The translations under genes and the position numbers were made by a program. The notes under the pieces were generated by a model. It was given only the letters and a program-made list of their open reading frames with translations. It did not search any database and had not been told where the DNA came from. A DNA stretch of 64,000 bases from Novosphingobium sp. KCTC 2891 (lineage in GTDB: Bacteria; Pseudomonadota; Alphaproteobacteria; Sphingomonadales; Sphingomonadaceae), in NCBI RefSeq assembly GCF_025938155.1, contig NZ_JAPCZG010000010.1, positions 1 through 64,000 of the forward strand. Reading direction: 5' to 3'. Shown here one piece after another: positions 18,481-29,077 of this stretch (position 1 is its first letter; each line of letters begins with the position of its first letter).

Positions 18481-19676
18481 GCAAAGCCTTTCTCGAGAAA
18501 ACGGATGGCGCAGCCGGCGAGCAGCGCGGTGCCCAGCGGCAGCACGCTTTCATCGACGACCATGCGCGTGGAATGGATGCCGCAGCACGAGCGCCAGTCG
18601 GCGCCTTCGTGGCTCACGCCCAGGAAGAACATCGCGCCGGGCACCTTTTCCAGCAGGTAGGAGAAGTCCTCCGCTCCCATGATCGGGTGCGACAGGCGCA
18701 CGAAGCCGCCCCCTCCCGCAAGCTCAGCCGTGACCGCCGCACCCAGCGCCACCGCGCGCTCGTCGCAGACGGTCACCGGAAAGCCCGGCGTGATGGTGAT
18801 CGCGGCCGTCATGTCGTGCGCGGCGGCCACGTGCGTGGCCACGCGTTCCACTTCGGCGTGGAGCTTCGCGCGGCTCGCGGCGGAAAGCGTGCGCAGCGTG
18901 CCTTTCAGCAATGCGCGGTCGGCGATGACATTGTGCGCAGTGCCGGCTTCGATCTTCGCAACGGTGGCGACCACCGGATCGGCAACCGAAAACTTGCGCG
19001 TCACCATGGCCTGGAGCGCGGTGACGATCTCGCAGGCGACGGGCACCGGATCGAGCGTCTGGTGCGGCATCGAGGCATGGCCGCCGCGCCCCTCGACCAC
19101 GATCTCGAACTGATCGGCAGAGGCCATCAGCGGCCCCGCGCGCCCGGCGACCAGCCCGCGCGGGCTGTCGGGCATGATGTGCAGCGCAAAGGCGGCGTCG
19201 GGCAGCGGGTCGATCAACCCGTCGTCCAGCATGAAGCGCGCGCCGTGAAAGCCTTCCTCGCCCGGCTGGAACATGAACTGCACGGTGCCCGTCAGCGTAT
19301 CGCGCATCGAACACAGCAGTTCGGCCGCACCCGCCAGCATCGCGGTGTGGGTATCGTGCCCGCAGGCGTGCATCCGCCCGGCAATGGTCGAAGCGAAAGA
19401 CAGGCCGGTTTCCTCGGGCATGGGCAGCGCGTCCATGTCGCCGCGCAGCAGCACGGTGCGGCCTTCCCCCTTCCCGCCCTTCAGCGTGGCGACAAGGCCC
19501 GTGGTCGATGGTCCCTCGCGCCATTCGAGCGGCAGGTGGGCCAGCGCGGCCCGCACCTTGTCACGGGTCTTGGGCGTGTGCAGGCCCAGTTCGGGTTCCG
19601 CATGGATCGCCCGCCGCAGCGAGACGATACGGTCGGACAGCGCGGTGGCGCCATCAAGAAGCGCAGGCTGGGACAT
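18477..19676 (-). CDS. M20 family metallo-amidohydrolase (hippurate/IAA-amino acid hydrolase-like)
   Basis: A 399-residue cytosolic metallohydrolase. The metal-binding GRMHACGHDTHTAML and LLRGDMDALPM, plus FMFQPGEEGFHGA and the late GAEDFSYLLEKVPGAMFFLG, define the M20D group. This group removes acyl groups from amino acids. MSQPALL is the start, because upstream codons run into the divergent thiolase promoter region. It is translationally coupled to a hotdog thioesterase, suggesting joint turnover of acyl-amino acid or acyl-CoA conjugates. Confidence 0.9.
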   Translation of the reverse strand: MSQPALLDGATALSDRIVSLRRAIHAEPELGLHTPKTRDKVRAALAHLPLEWREGPSTTGLVATLKGGKGEGRTVLLRGDMDALPMPEETGLSFASTIAGRMHACGHDTHTAMLAGAAELLCSMRDTLTGTVQFMFQPGEEGFHGARFMLDDGLIDPLPDAAFALHIMPDSPRGLVAGRAGPLMASADQFEIVVEGRGGHASMPHQTLDPVPVACEIVTALQAMVTRKFSVADPVVATVAKIEAGTAHNVIADRALLKGTLRTLSAASRAKLHAEVERVATHVAAAHDMTAAITITPGFPVTVCDERAVALGAAVTAELAGGGGFVRLSHPIMGAEDFSYLLEKVPGAMFFLGVSHEGADWRSCCGIHSTRMVVDESVLPLGTALLAGCAIRFLEKGFA

Positions 19677-19783
19677 CGGGGATCCTCCGGCAGGTGCAGG
19701 CCCCTGCATAATGACAGCATGGCGCCGCTGTCGAGAGTTCCACCCGAACATCCGATCAGGCTTGCGCAGCGGGCCGCCACCGT

Positions 19784-19799
19784 TTAATCGGTCACTTAA
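19784..19799. promoter_or_regulatory. Candidate operator, shared 16-bp palindrome (thiolase copy)
   Basis: TTAATCGGTCACTTAA lies 50 bases before the thiolase start. It matches 13 of 16 positions of the perfect palindrome at 46491-46506. Four other copies sit in comparable places in this window. Confidence 0.5.
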
Positions 19800-19849
19800 A
19801 CAATCACGGGACTCGTTGTGGGTCCTGCCGGTCTGTTGAGGAGAGAACC

Positions 19850-21100
19850 ATGGCAGAAGCCTATATCATCGATGCTGTCCGCACGCCGCGCGGCGTTGGC
19901 AAGCCGGGCAAGGGCGCGCTTTCGCACCTTCACCCGCAGCATCTCGCCGCCACCGTGCTGAAGGCGATCAAGGACCGCAACAACCTCGATACCTCGACCG
20001 TGGACGACATCATCTGGTCGACATCGTCGCAGGTGGGCAAGCAGGGCGGCGACCTTGGCCGCATGTCGGCGCTTGCCGCCGGCTATGACATCACGGCTTC
20101 GGGCACCACGCTCGATCGTTTCTGCGGCGGCGGCATCACCTCGGTGAACCTCGCGGCCGCGACGGTGATGTCGGGCATGGAAGATTGCGTCATCGCTGGC
20201 GGCACCGAGATGATGAGCTTCACCTCGGCTTACGGCGCCGAACAGGCCAATGCCGGCATCAAGCCGCTGGGCATGGGTTCGGGCAACCCCGCTCTCGACG
20301 CGATCCACCCGCAGTCGCACCAGGGCGTGTGCGGTGACGCGATTGCCGCGCTGGAAGGCATCACCCGCCACGAACTCGACGCGCTGGCGCTCGTCAGCCA
20401 GGAACGCGCCGACCGCGCCATCCGCGAAGGCCGCTTCGACAAGTCGCTGGTCACTGTCTACAACGAAGACGGCACCGTGGCGCTCGACCATGAAGAGTTC
20501 CCGCGTCCGGAGACCACTGCCGAAGGCCTCGCCTCGCTCAAGGCCAGCTTCGACGGCGTCGCCGATTTCGACCTCGGCAACGGCAGCACTTTCCGCAAGC
20601 AGATCCTGCGCCGCTATCCCGATCTCGAGTTCAAGGGCGTGCACCACGCCGGCAACAGCTCGGGCGTGGTCGATGGCGCCGCCGCGCTGCTCATCACCTC
20701 GCCCGAATATGCGGAAAAGCACGGCCTCAAGCCGCGCGGCCGCATCGTTGCCTATGCCAACCAGGGCGATGATCCCACGCTGATGCTCAACGCCCCGGTT
20801 CCGGCGGCGAAGAAGGTGCTCGAAAAGGCCGGCCTCAAGGTCGAGGACATCGACCACTGGGAAATCAACGAAGCCTTCGCCGTCGTCGCGGAAAAGTTCA
20901 TCCGCGATCTCGACCTCGACCGTACCAAGGTCAATCCGAACGGCGGCGCGATGGCGCTGGGCCACCCGATCGGCGCGACCGGCTCGATGCTGATCGGCAC
21001 CACGCTAGACGAACTGGAGCGCACGGGCGGCCGTTATGGCCTCGTCACGATGTGCGCGGCCGGCGGCATGGCCCCGGCCATCATCATCGAACGCATCTGA
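19850..21100 (+). CDS. Acetyl-CoA acyltransferase (thiolase)
   Basis: A 416-residue thiolase that cleaves 3-ketoacyl-CoA with CoA, or condenses two acetyl-CoA. The nucleophile is Cys92 in DRFCGGGITSVN. The second set is INEAFAVVAEKF, GGAMALGHPIGATGS with the catalytic His, and VTMCAAGGMAPA with the second Cys. Length and motifs fit biodegradative thiolases. GAGGAGAG just upstream of ATG 19850 is a good ribosome binding site. A palindromic operator-like site at 19784 and a terminator at 21112 make it a single-gene unit. Confidence 0.92.
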   Translation: MAEAYIIDAVRTPRGVGKPGKGALSHLHPQHLAATVLKAIKDRNNLDTSTVDDIIWSTSSQVGKQGGDLGRMSALAAGYDITASGTTLDRFCGGGITSVNLAAATVMSGMEDCVIAGGTEMMSFTSAYGAEQANAGIKPLGMGSGNPALDAIHPQSHQGVCGDAIAALEGITRHELDALALVSQERADRAIREGRFDKSLVTVYNEDGTVALDHEEFPRPETTAEGLASLKASFDGVADFDLGNGSTFRKQILRRYPDLEFKGVHHAGNSSGVVDGAAALLITSPEYAEKHGLKPRGRIVAYANQGDDPTLMLNAPVPAAKKVLEKAGLKVEDIDHWEINEAFAVVAEKFIRDLDLDRTKVNPNGGAMALGHPIGATGSMLIGTTLDELERTGGRYGLVTMCAAGGMAPAIIIERI

Positions 21101-21111
21101 TAATGTGATAC

Positions 21112-21153
21112 CTTGCCCGGAGCGGTTGGCTCAGACCAGCCGTTCCGGGCAAG
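21112..21153 (+). terminator. Terminator after the thiolase gene
   Basis: CTTGCCCGGA pairs with TCCGGGCAAG, extended by CGG/CCG pairs, forming a long stem 12 bases after the thiolase stop. No T run follows, so termination is inferred from the strong stem and its position. Confidence 0.6.
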
Positions 21154-21186
21154 ACTCCTGTTGCATTGGTAACGACCTGCGGGCAC

Positions 21187-22221
21187 ATGAAGGCTCGAAT
21201 GCCTTCCCTGCCGCGCAGCCTGTCCCAGCCGATCCGCGGCCTAGTCCCTCGCTATGCGACCGGCGTGGCGTTGTTTTTCGCCAGCTTCGGCATTCGCGTC
21301 GCCGCCGATCACCTCTTCCCGCCGGGCTTCCCGTTCCTGACGTTCTTTCCCGCGGTGATCCTCGCCACGTTTCTCGCGGGACGCGGCCCCGGCTTTCTCT
21401 GCGGGGCGCTCAGCGGGTTCGCCGCGCTCTATTTCTTCGTCCCGCCGTTCCATTCGCTGCAGCTCGATGCCGGCAGGTTCACCGCGCTCGTCTTTTTCGG
21501 CCTCGTGGTGGTGGTGGACGTGATGCTGATCGACGGGCTGGTGCGCCGGCACCGGCAACTGGTCGAAAACGAAGCGCGCCTCACGCGCATGGCCGATATG
21601 CAGACGCTGCTGTTCAAGGAATTGCAGCACCGCGTCGCCAACAACCTCGCCTCGGTCGCCTCGATGCTTCGCCTCCAGCGCCGGCGCATCGTGGCCGATC
21701 CGGCCAGCGCACTCGACGTGATCGACCGCGCGGACGAACGCATCGAACTGATGGGCCGGGTCCACCGCCAGCTTTACGATCCGCAGGCGCTCGGCCTGTC
21801 GGTGGCCGAGCAGATCCGCCGCGCGGCGGAACAGGCGCAGGACGTGAGCGCCGCCGGCCACGTGCGGGTGGAAGTCCATGCGGACGACGTCGTGCTCGAG
21901 ATCAACCGCCTGATGACGCTGGTCCTGCTCATCACCGAACTGCTGGGCAACAGCTTCAAGCACGCCTTCGATCCGCACGCGGAAGCGCCGACGGTGCGCG
22001 TCTCGCTGGAGCGCGGGCAGCCCGGGCAGCTGCGGCTCACCGTGGCCGACAACGGGCGCGGTCTGCCTTCCCAGGATCCGGCATCACATGACCGGGCCGC
22101 CGCGGCACCGCGCGGCCTTGGCACCACGATCATCAAGGGCTTCGTCGCCCAGCTTGGCGGCAGCATCAAGGTCTGCGGAGCCCCCGGCGTGACCACCATG
22201 GTCGAATTCGCCGAGGGCTGA
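21187..22221 (+). CDS. Membrane sensor histidine kinase, DUF4118 plus HisKA_2
   Basis: A 344-residue kinase. The N-terminal 120 residues form a DUF4118-like membrane domain of several helices (TGVALFFASFGIRV; FFPAVILATFLAGRGPG; FTALVFFGLVVVVDVML). It is followed by the HisKA_2 box LLFKELQHRVANNLASVASM with His148 and a C-terminal ATPase domain (LITELLGNSFKHAF; TVADNGRGLP; GLGTTIIKGFV). The signal is unknown. In alphaproteobacteria such kinases often feed the PhyR/EcfG general stress pathway. ATG 21187 is chosen over TTG 21166. No receiver gene is adjacent. Confidence 0.88.
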   Translation: MKARMPSLPRSLSQPIRGLVPRYATGVALFFASFGIRVAADHLFPPGFPFLTFFPAVILATFLAGRGPGFLCGALSGFAALYFFVPPFHSLQLDAGRFTALVFFGLVVVVDVMLIDGLVRRHRQLVENEARLTRMADMQTLLFKELQHRVANNLASVASMLRLQRRRIVADPASALDVIDRADERIELMGRVHRQLYDPQALGLSVAEQIRRAAEQAQDVSAAGHVRVEVHADDVVLEINRLMTLVLLITELLGNSFKHAFDPHAEAPTVRVSLERGQPGQLRLTVADNGRGLPSQDPASHDRAAAAPRGLGTTIIKGFVAQLGGSIKVCGAPGVTTMVEFAEG

Positions 22222-22233
22222 ACCGCACGGGCG

Positions 22234-23592
22234 TCAGCCCGCCGGCGCGACCGGCTCCGCCACGTTGGCCACGATCTTCAGCACTTCGGTCCACGCAGCC
22301 ACGTTCTGCGCCAGCGCAGCGGGATCGACCTTGTCCAGCGTATCGTCCGGGGTGTGGTGGAGGTCGAAGTAATGCGTGCCGTCCTGGCCCAGATCGACCA
22401 CCGCCAGCTTCTGCTTCTCGATCACCGGCTCCACGTCGGTGCCGCCACCGGCCTCACCCTTGCCCGGCACCACGCCCAGCGGATTGAGCGCGGCCACGAT
22501 CCGCTCGGCCAGCGCCTTGTCGGCGGGCGCGAACCTGGTCTGGACGCGCCACACCCGGTCGGCGCCAAAGTCGCTTTCCATCGCCAGGGCGTGGGGCTCG
22601 GCGTGCGCCTTGGCATAGGCATCGCCGCCATAGCCGCCCAGTTCCTCGCTGCCCGCCCACAGCACGCGGATCGTGCGCAGCGCGCGGCCGCCATCCTGCG
22701 CCTTCAGCGCCGCGGCGGTCACGATGGCGCAGCCCGAGGCATCGTCGATCGCCCCGGTGCCCAGGTCCCAGCTGTCGAGATGGCAGCCGACCAGGATCGG
22801 CGGCAGCGAAGGGTCGCGTCCCGGCAGTTCGCCCACCACGTTGCCCGAAGGCATCCCCTCGGTGGTCTTGCCGGTCAGCGTCAGCGCCAGCCGCAGCGTG
22901 CGGCCCGAAGCGGCCAGCCGCGCGATCAGGTCCGCGTCGGGGTTCGACACGGCCCCCGCCGGGATCGGCTTCACCCCTTGCGGGAACGAAGTGACCCCGG
23001 TGTGCGGGTTGCGGTGGCTGTCGGTGCCGACCGAGCGGATGACCACCGCCGCCGCGCCCTTGCGCGAGGCGACGCCCGGCCCTTCGCGTCGCACCTGGCC
23101 ATAGGGGCCATAGCCCGCGCCGTCCTGCGCACGGCGCATGGCATGGTCGATGAAGGCGATCTTGCCGCCAAGCGACCCGTCCGGCGCCGCCTTCAGCGCG
23201 GCGAGCGTCGGGAAATAGGCGATGTCACCCTCGATCCCCTTGTCGGGCGTCGCCCCGCTATAGCCCAGCGCGGTCACCGCCAGCACTTGGGGCACCGGCG
23301 CGATCAGCCGCGCCTTGTCCACCCCGCGCACGTAGCCGCGGATGGTGAACGGCTCGACCGCGACATTCTGGAAGCCCAGCGCCTTGAGCTTTTCCGCGCC
23401 CCACGCCCGCGCCCGGGCTTCGGCCTCGCTCCCGGCAAGGCGCTGGCCGACGTCCGTCGTCAGGCCCGAAACAATGTCCCACGCCACGTCGCCGGCAGGC
23501 GCATTGGCCGACGATTCGGCCAGAGCAGGAACGGGAAGCGCCAGCGGCGCGGCGACGAGCGCGGTCAGGACCGGACGGAGGATGTTTCGCAT
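22234..23592 (-). CDS. Exported M28 family zinc peptidase
   Basis: A 452-residue periplasmic or secreted peptidase. A signal peptide (MRNILRPVLTALVAAPLALPVPALA) is followed by a PA-like inserted domain and an M28 catalytic domain. Zinc ligands are visible in VGCHLDSWDLGTGAIDDASG (His, Asp), AGSEELGGYG (Glu), MESDFGAD (Asp) and HYFDLHHTPDDT (His). Family members are aminopeptidases or carboxypeptidases such as glutamate carboxypeptidase. The start MRNILRP is chosen because it begins the signal sequence. It is convergent with the sensor kinase. Confidence 0.9.
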   Translation of the reverse strand: MRNILRPVLTALVAAPLALPVPALAESSANAPAGDVAWDIVSGLTTDVGQRLAGSEAEARARAWGAEKLKALGFQNVAVEPFTIRGYVRGVDKARLIAPVPQVLAVTALGYSGATPDKGIEGDIAYFPTLAALKAAPDGSLGGKIAFIDHAMRRAQDGAGYGPYGQVRREGPGVASRKGAAAVVIRSVGTDSHRNPHTGVTSFPQGVKPIPAGAVSNPDADLIARLAASGRTLRLALTLTGKTTEGMPSGNVVGELPGRDPSLPPILVGCHLDSWDLGTGAIDDASGCAIVTAAALKAQDGGRALRTIRVLWAGSEELGGYGGDAYAKAHAEPHALAMESDFGADRVWRVQTRFAPADKALAERIVAALNPLGVVPGKGEAGGGTDVEPVIEKQKLAVVDLGQDGTHYFDLHHTPDDTLDKVDPAALAQNVAAWTEVLKIVANVAEPVAPAG

Positions 23593-23722
23593 GAAACCGG
23601 TGCGTAACGACAAAGTCCCATCCTGCCAACGCCTTCGATGAACACGGCGCCAAGGTTGCCAGCACGCCCCTTCCCCGGCACTCTGCCCGCCGAAAAGCAC
23701 AAGCATGTTGGGGGAACGGGGC

Positions 23723-24514
23723 ATGAAGAATGCAGAGGCTTTCGCTGGCTACGAGCCCTTCGAATTCACCGACGGCCCGTGGACCCGGCGCGTGTGGCGC
23801 AAGGGCAGCGGGCCGGCGGTGATCGTGATGCACGAAATGCCCAACCTCCACCCGCTGGTGCTGCGCTTTGCCGACCGTGTCGCCGCGCAGGGGATGACGG
23901 TATTCTGCCCCAGCCTGTTCGGCGAGGACGGGCGCGTGCCGGGGCGCGCCTATACCATGGGCCAGATGCTCTATTCGCTGTGCGTGCGGCGCGAATTCAA
24001 CGCCTGGGCCAACGGCCGGTCCAGCCCGATCGTCGACTGGCTGCGCGCGCTCGCCCGCCATGCCCACGGCGAATGCGGCGGCAAGGGCGTGGGTGCGGTC
24101 GGCATGTGCTTCACGGGCGGATTTGCGCTGGCGATGATGACCGAGCCGGCGGTGGTCGCACCGGTCCTGTCGCAGCCATCACTGCCGCTGGGCAGGAAAG
24201 GCGCGGGCATGATCGACGCCAGCCCGGAGGAGATCGCCTGCGCCAGGCGGCGGCTGGAGGACGAGGACCTGACGATGCTCGGCCTGCGCTTCCCCAGCGA
24301 CGGCTTCGTGCCCGATGCGCGCTTCGCCATGCTCAAGGACACCTTCGGCGACCGCTTCAAGGCGATCGAACTCCCGGACGAACACGCCAACCCCGCCGCG
24401 CCGATCCCGCCCCATTCGGTGCTGACCTGGCACGTGATCGACCAGCCCGGCACCCGCACGCGCGAAGTGGAAGCCGAAGTGATCGCGTTCTTCCGATCAC
24501 GCACCGGCGCCTGA
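23723..24514 (+). CDS. Dienelactone hydrolase family protein
   Basis: A 263-residue alpha/beta hydrolase. The nucleophile is probably Cys129 in VGMCFTGGFALAM, as in dienelactone hydrolases, with MHEMPNLHP as the early family motif. The catalytic Asp and His are likely in the C-terminal part, around LPDEHANP. The substrate is unknown, and no chlorocatechol or other ortho-cleavage genes are nearby. ATG 23723 has GGGGAACGGGG just upstream and is preferred over ATG 23705. Confidence 0.82.
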   Translation: MKNAEAFAGYEPFEFTDGPWTRRVWRKGSGPAVIVMHEMPNLHPLVLRFADRVAAQGMTVFCPSLFGEDGRVPGRAYTMGQMLYSLCVRREFNAWANGRSSPIVDWLRALARHAHGECGGKGVGAVGMCFTGGFALAMMTEPAVVAPVLSQPSLPLGRKGAGMIDASPEEIACARRRLEDEDLTMLGLRFPSDGFVPDARFAMLKDTFGDRFKAIELPDEHANPAAPIPPHSVLTWHVIDQPGTRTREVEAEVIAFFRSRTGA

Positions 24515-24649
24515 GACCGGCCACGCCCCTGCACATCGGCGGCCGCCTTGCACGCCGCAGCGCCCGCTCTCGCGCGCGATGCTTGCGGCGGTGCCCGCGC
24601 ACCTGTAGAGCGCGGCGCAAACCTCTTGCCATTCCCCGAAGGACCAACA

Positions 24650-26329
<1,680 letters not shown>

Positions 26330-26363
26330 GGCAAAAATCGCCCGGCAAATCCACGAACAACGC

Positions 26364-26399
26364 AGCGCCCCGGAAGATCCTTCTTCCGGGGCGCTGTCC
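26364..26399 (+). terminator. Rho-independent terminator after ettA
   Basis: AGCGCCCCGGAAG pairs with CTTCCGGGGCGCT around a short loop, followed by GTCCTTTT. This is a classic strong terminator 35 bases after the ettA stop. Confidence 0.9.
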
Positions 26400-26574
26400 T
26401 TTTCGGGACGAATGGATGGGCGCAAGACCTCGCCTTGCGTTCATTCCCTTGTTACCATTGTGTTAAATTTATGAACAATCGGTCGCGCACCGGTTCAGGA
26501 CGCCGACAGCGCGGGGCGCGTAGTCGGGTCTCACACAACGCCGCGAATGAATCGCGGCGCCACGTACCGGAGAC

Positions 26575-27621
26575 ATGGCCATGGCTGCCAAGTCATTCTT
26601 GAAGTCCGGCATCGGCACCACTCTGGCCCTTGCCATTCTCGCTACCGCGGTCCCCGCATCGGCGCAGGTGTTCGACCGCGACGGCAACGGACGCAACATG
26701 CAGCAGCGCGAGGATCGCGGCGAGCGCCGTGGTGGTGGCGGCGGCGGCCGCATGGAGCGGATCGAAGCCCCGGCTCCGCGCGCCGAAATGCCCCGTGCCG
26801 AAATGCCCCGCGCCGAAATGCAGCGCCCGCAGATGCAGCGCGCCGAACCGCAGCGCCGCGCCGAAGGCCAGACCTTTGGCCGGGACTGGAACAACGGCGG
26901 CGCCGTGAACCGTCCGCCGCAGGCGTGGCGCGGCCAGACCCCGGCCACCCCCGATCGCGGGCCTGACCGGGGTGCGGATCGCGGACAGGTGGGCAATCGC
27001 GGCCCGGTGCAGCAAGGCTGGGACGGCCAGCGCTGGAACGGCCAGCGCGTGCAGCCGCAGCAACCCTCGTGGCGCAACGATGGCCGCAACGATGGCCGGG
27101 GCAACGATGGCCGTGCCTGGAACGGCGACCGTGACGGGCGCCGCGACAACGACCGGGGCGGCAACTGGAACCGCGACCGCGACGGCAACCGCGATGGCCA
27201 GTGGAACCGTGACCGCTGGCGCGATGGCGACAGCTGGCGCAACAACAACAATAACAACCGCTGGCGGGATGGCGATCGCTGGCGTGACGGCAATCGCGGC
27301 GGCGACTACCGCCGGTGGAACAACGATTGGCGCCGTGACAACCGCTACAACTGGTCCGCGTGGCGCAACCATAACCGCAACACGTTCCGTGGCGGATACT
27401 ACTACGCGCCCTATCGCGATTATTCGTACAGCCGCCTGAGCATCGGCATCCGCATCGGCTCTCCGTTCTATTCGGAGCGCTACTGGATTTCCGATCCGTG
27501 GGCCTATCGCCTGCCGGACGTCTACGGCCCCTATCGCTGGGTCCGCTACTATGACGACGTGCTGCTGGTCGATACCTACAGCGGCGAAGTGGTCGACGTG
27601 ATCTACGACTTCTTCTGGTAA
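26575..27621 (+). CDS. RcnB-type periplasmic protein with long low-complexity region
   Basis: A 348-residue exported protein. The signal peptide ends at about residue 31 (VPASA before QVFDRDG). The middle is repetitive: PRAEM repeats at about 63-78, then Arg/Asn/Asp/Gly/Trp-rich stretches such as NDGRNDGRGNDGR and RWRDGDRWRDGN. The last 70 residues form an RcnB-like domain (YGPYRWVRYYDDVLLVDTYSGEVVDVIYDFFW). RcnB helps nickel/cobalt homeostasis in Escherichia coli. No efflux gene is adjacent, so that role is not shown here. A hairpin at 26539-26559 lies in the leader. Confidence 0.75.
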   Translation: MAMAAKSFLKSGIGTTLALAILATAVPASAQVFDRDGNGRNMQQREDRGERRGGGGGGRMERIEAPAPRAEMPRAEMPRAEMQRPQMQRAEPQRRAEGQTFGRDWNNGGAVNRPPQAWRGQTPATPDRGPDRGADRGQVGNRGPVQQGWDGQRWNGQRVQPQQPSWRNDGRNDGRGNDGRAWNGDRDGRRDNDRGGNWNRDRDGNRDGQWNRDRWRDGDSWRNNNNNNRWRDGDRWRDGNRGGDYRRWNNDWRRDNRYNWSAWRNHNRNTFRGGYYYAPYRDYSYSRLSIGIRIGSPFYSERYWISDPWAYRLPDVYGPYRWVRYYDDVLLVDTYSGEVVDVIYDFFW

Positions 27622-27646
27622 GCGCGAAGGCGCAATCCAAAACGCA

Positions 27647-27681
27647 GAGGGCCTCGCCGGATCATCTCCGGCGAGGCCCTC
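27647..27681. terminator. Bidirectional terminator between rcnB-like and MarR genes
   Basis: GAGGGCCTCGCCGGA and the inverse TCCGGCGAGGCCCTC form a perfect long stem, with a short loop. It sits between convergent genes and can serve both. Confidence 0.8.
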
Positions 27682-27702
27682 TCGCATTCGGCAAGGCGGT
27701 GA

Positions 27703-28101
27703 TCAAAGTCCGCCGATAGACCCCAGCACCTGCCGCATCAACGCATGGCCATCGGGCGTCAGGCGCACATAGCGGCGGCGCGCATCGCCCTTGTCGGCGG
27801 CGCGATAGACCAGCCCGTCACGTTCCAGGCGCGAGATCCAGCGCAGGATCGTCGTGGAGGGCACCCCCGCCTCGATGCACACGCTCGACACCTGCAGTTC
27901 CGTCCCGCGCCGATGGGCGATGAACAGGTCGAGCAGGATATCCCAGCCGGGTTCGCCGAACAGCCCCTTGACCGAACTGGCGGAATCGCGACGACGGCGA
28001 AGATCATAGAGGGCCTTTGCAAGGCGGAACGCCTCGGCCTCTGTATCAACCAGTGCTTCCAAAAAGAACGACCCCCTCGAAAGGCTGGATTGCAACCACA
28101 C
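27703..28101 (-). CDS. MarR-type winged-helix regulator
   Basis: A 132-residue DNA-binding protein. An N-terminal helix with ALYDLRRRRD is followed by a winged helix (about 50-125). The helix-turn-helix is SSVCIEAGVPSTTILRWISRLERDGL and the wing is GDARRRYVRLT. The fold is clear and close homologues occur across sphingomonads. The ligand and targets are unknown. It appears to begin with GTG at 28101, and the exact start is uncertain. Two palindromes upstream (28175-28189 and 28266-28278) are candidate operators, since MarR proteins often repress their own promoter. Confidence 0.8.
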   Translation of the reverse strand: MWLQSSLSRGSFFLEALVDTEAEAFRLAKALYDLRRRRDSASSVKGLFGEPGWDILLDLFIAHRRGTELQVSSVCIEAGVPSTTILRWISRLERDGLVYRAADKGDARRRYVRLTPDGHALMRQVLGSIGGL

Positions 28102-28174
28102 ATACGCAGCGCTTGGCGAATACCATTCGGCATAGCCCGCTACCGTTTTTCTTCCGCGACCCGACCATTAAGTA

Positions 28175-28189
28175 GTAGCCGATAGCTAC
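28175..28189. promoter_or_regulatory. Inverted repeat upstream of MarR gene
   Basis: GTAGC-CGATA-GCTAC is a perfect 5-bp inverted repeat in an AT-richer stretch between the divergent MarR and prolyl hydroxylase genes. A second one, GTCCG-GAA-CGGAC, is at 28266-28278. Their position suits operators, but there is no direct evidence for binding. Confidence 0.3.
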
Positions 28190-28384
28190 CTACCTTATAG
28201 CGCTCCGCCGCAAACGACTTTAACACCTTTTTCACCTAATTTCTCACCGTTTTTCAATCGTTCCTGTCCGGAACGGACCAAAGCGTCCCAAAATGGCTCT
28301 CGAAGGCATTCGATTGCGCAAAGGCGCAGTCCTTGCATGGTAAACGCCGGGATAGCGGGCTTGTCGTTCCGGTACGCATGGGCC

Positions 28385-29077
28385 ATGACCGGAACGATTA
28401 TGCTGCCCTTCCGCCGCGCCGCCGGGCGTGACCCCGATACCCCTGCCCTCAAACGCATCGGCGATGCCGTGCGCGCGCGGCTGGACGGCGATCCCGCCGC
28501 CTTCCGCATTCCGGTCGACGGGCTGGAGATCTACGGGGTCTCCGGCTTCTTCACCGAAGCCGAATGCCAGCGCCTGATCGCCATTGTCGACAGCGTCGCG
28601 CGCCCCTCGCCCACGTACGGCGAGGGTGAAAGCAGCGGACGCACCAGCTACACCGGCGATGTCGATCCGGCCGATCCCTTCATCCGGATGCTCCAGCGCC
28701 GCATCGACGACCTGCTCGGCATGGAACCGACGCTGGGCGAGACTCTCCAGGGCCAGCGCTATGCCCCGGGGCAGGAATTCCGCGCGCATTTCGATCATTT
28801 CAACCCGTCGCAGCGCTTCTGGGATCAGGAGCAGGCGCGCGGCGGGCAACGCAGCTGGACCGCGATGGGCTATCTGAACGCGGTGGAGGAAGGCGGCGCG
28901 ACCGACTTTCCGAAAGTCCCGCTGAACATCCCGCCGCAGGCCGGCGCGCTGCTGGTGTGGAACAACATGAAGCGCGATGGCACGCCCAATCCGCAAGCCC
29001 TCCACGCCGGCACCCCGGTGGTGCGCGGCGTCAAATATGTCCTGACCAAGTGGTACCGGGCCCGCCCATGGGCCTGA
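28385..29077 (+). CDS. Prolyl 4-hydroxylase-like Fe(II)/2-oxoglutarate dioxygenase
   Basis: A 230-residue oxygenase of the P4H alpha-subunit type. The iron ligands are His135 and Asp137 (RAHFDHF) and a distal His (QALHAGTPV), with the 2-oxoglutarate-binding Lys in VKYVLTKWYR. The conserved QRYAPGQEFRAHFD and LLVWNNM segments are present. Bacterial relatives hydroxylate proline in proteins such as EF-Tu or in peptides. The target here is unknown. The ATG at 28385 is one of two close starts (28400 is the other). The 3' end overlaps the next gene by 10 bases. Confidence 0.88.
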   Translation: MTGTIMLPFRRAAGRDPDTPALKRIGDAVRARLDGDPAAFRIPVDGLEIYGVSGFFTEAECQRLIAIVDSVARPSPTYGEGESSGRTSYTGDVDPADPFIRMLQRRIDDLLGMEPTLGETLQGQRYAPGQEFRAHFDHFNPSQRFWDQEQARGGQRSWTAMGYLNAVEEGGATDFPKVPLNIPPQAGALLVWNNMKRDGTPNPQALHAGTPVVRGVKYVLTKWYRARPWA

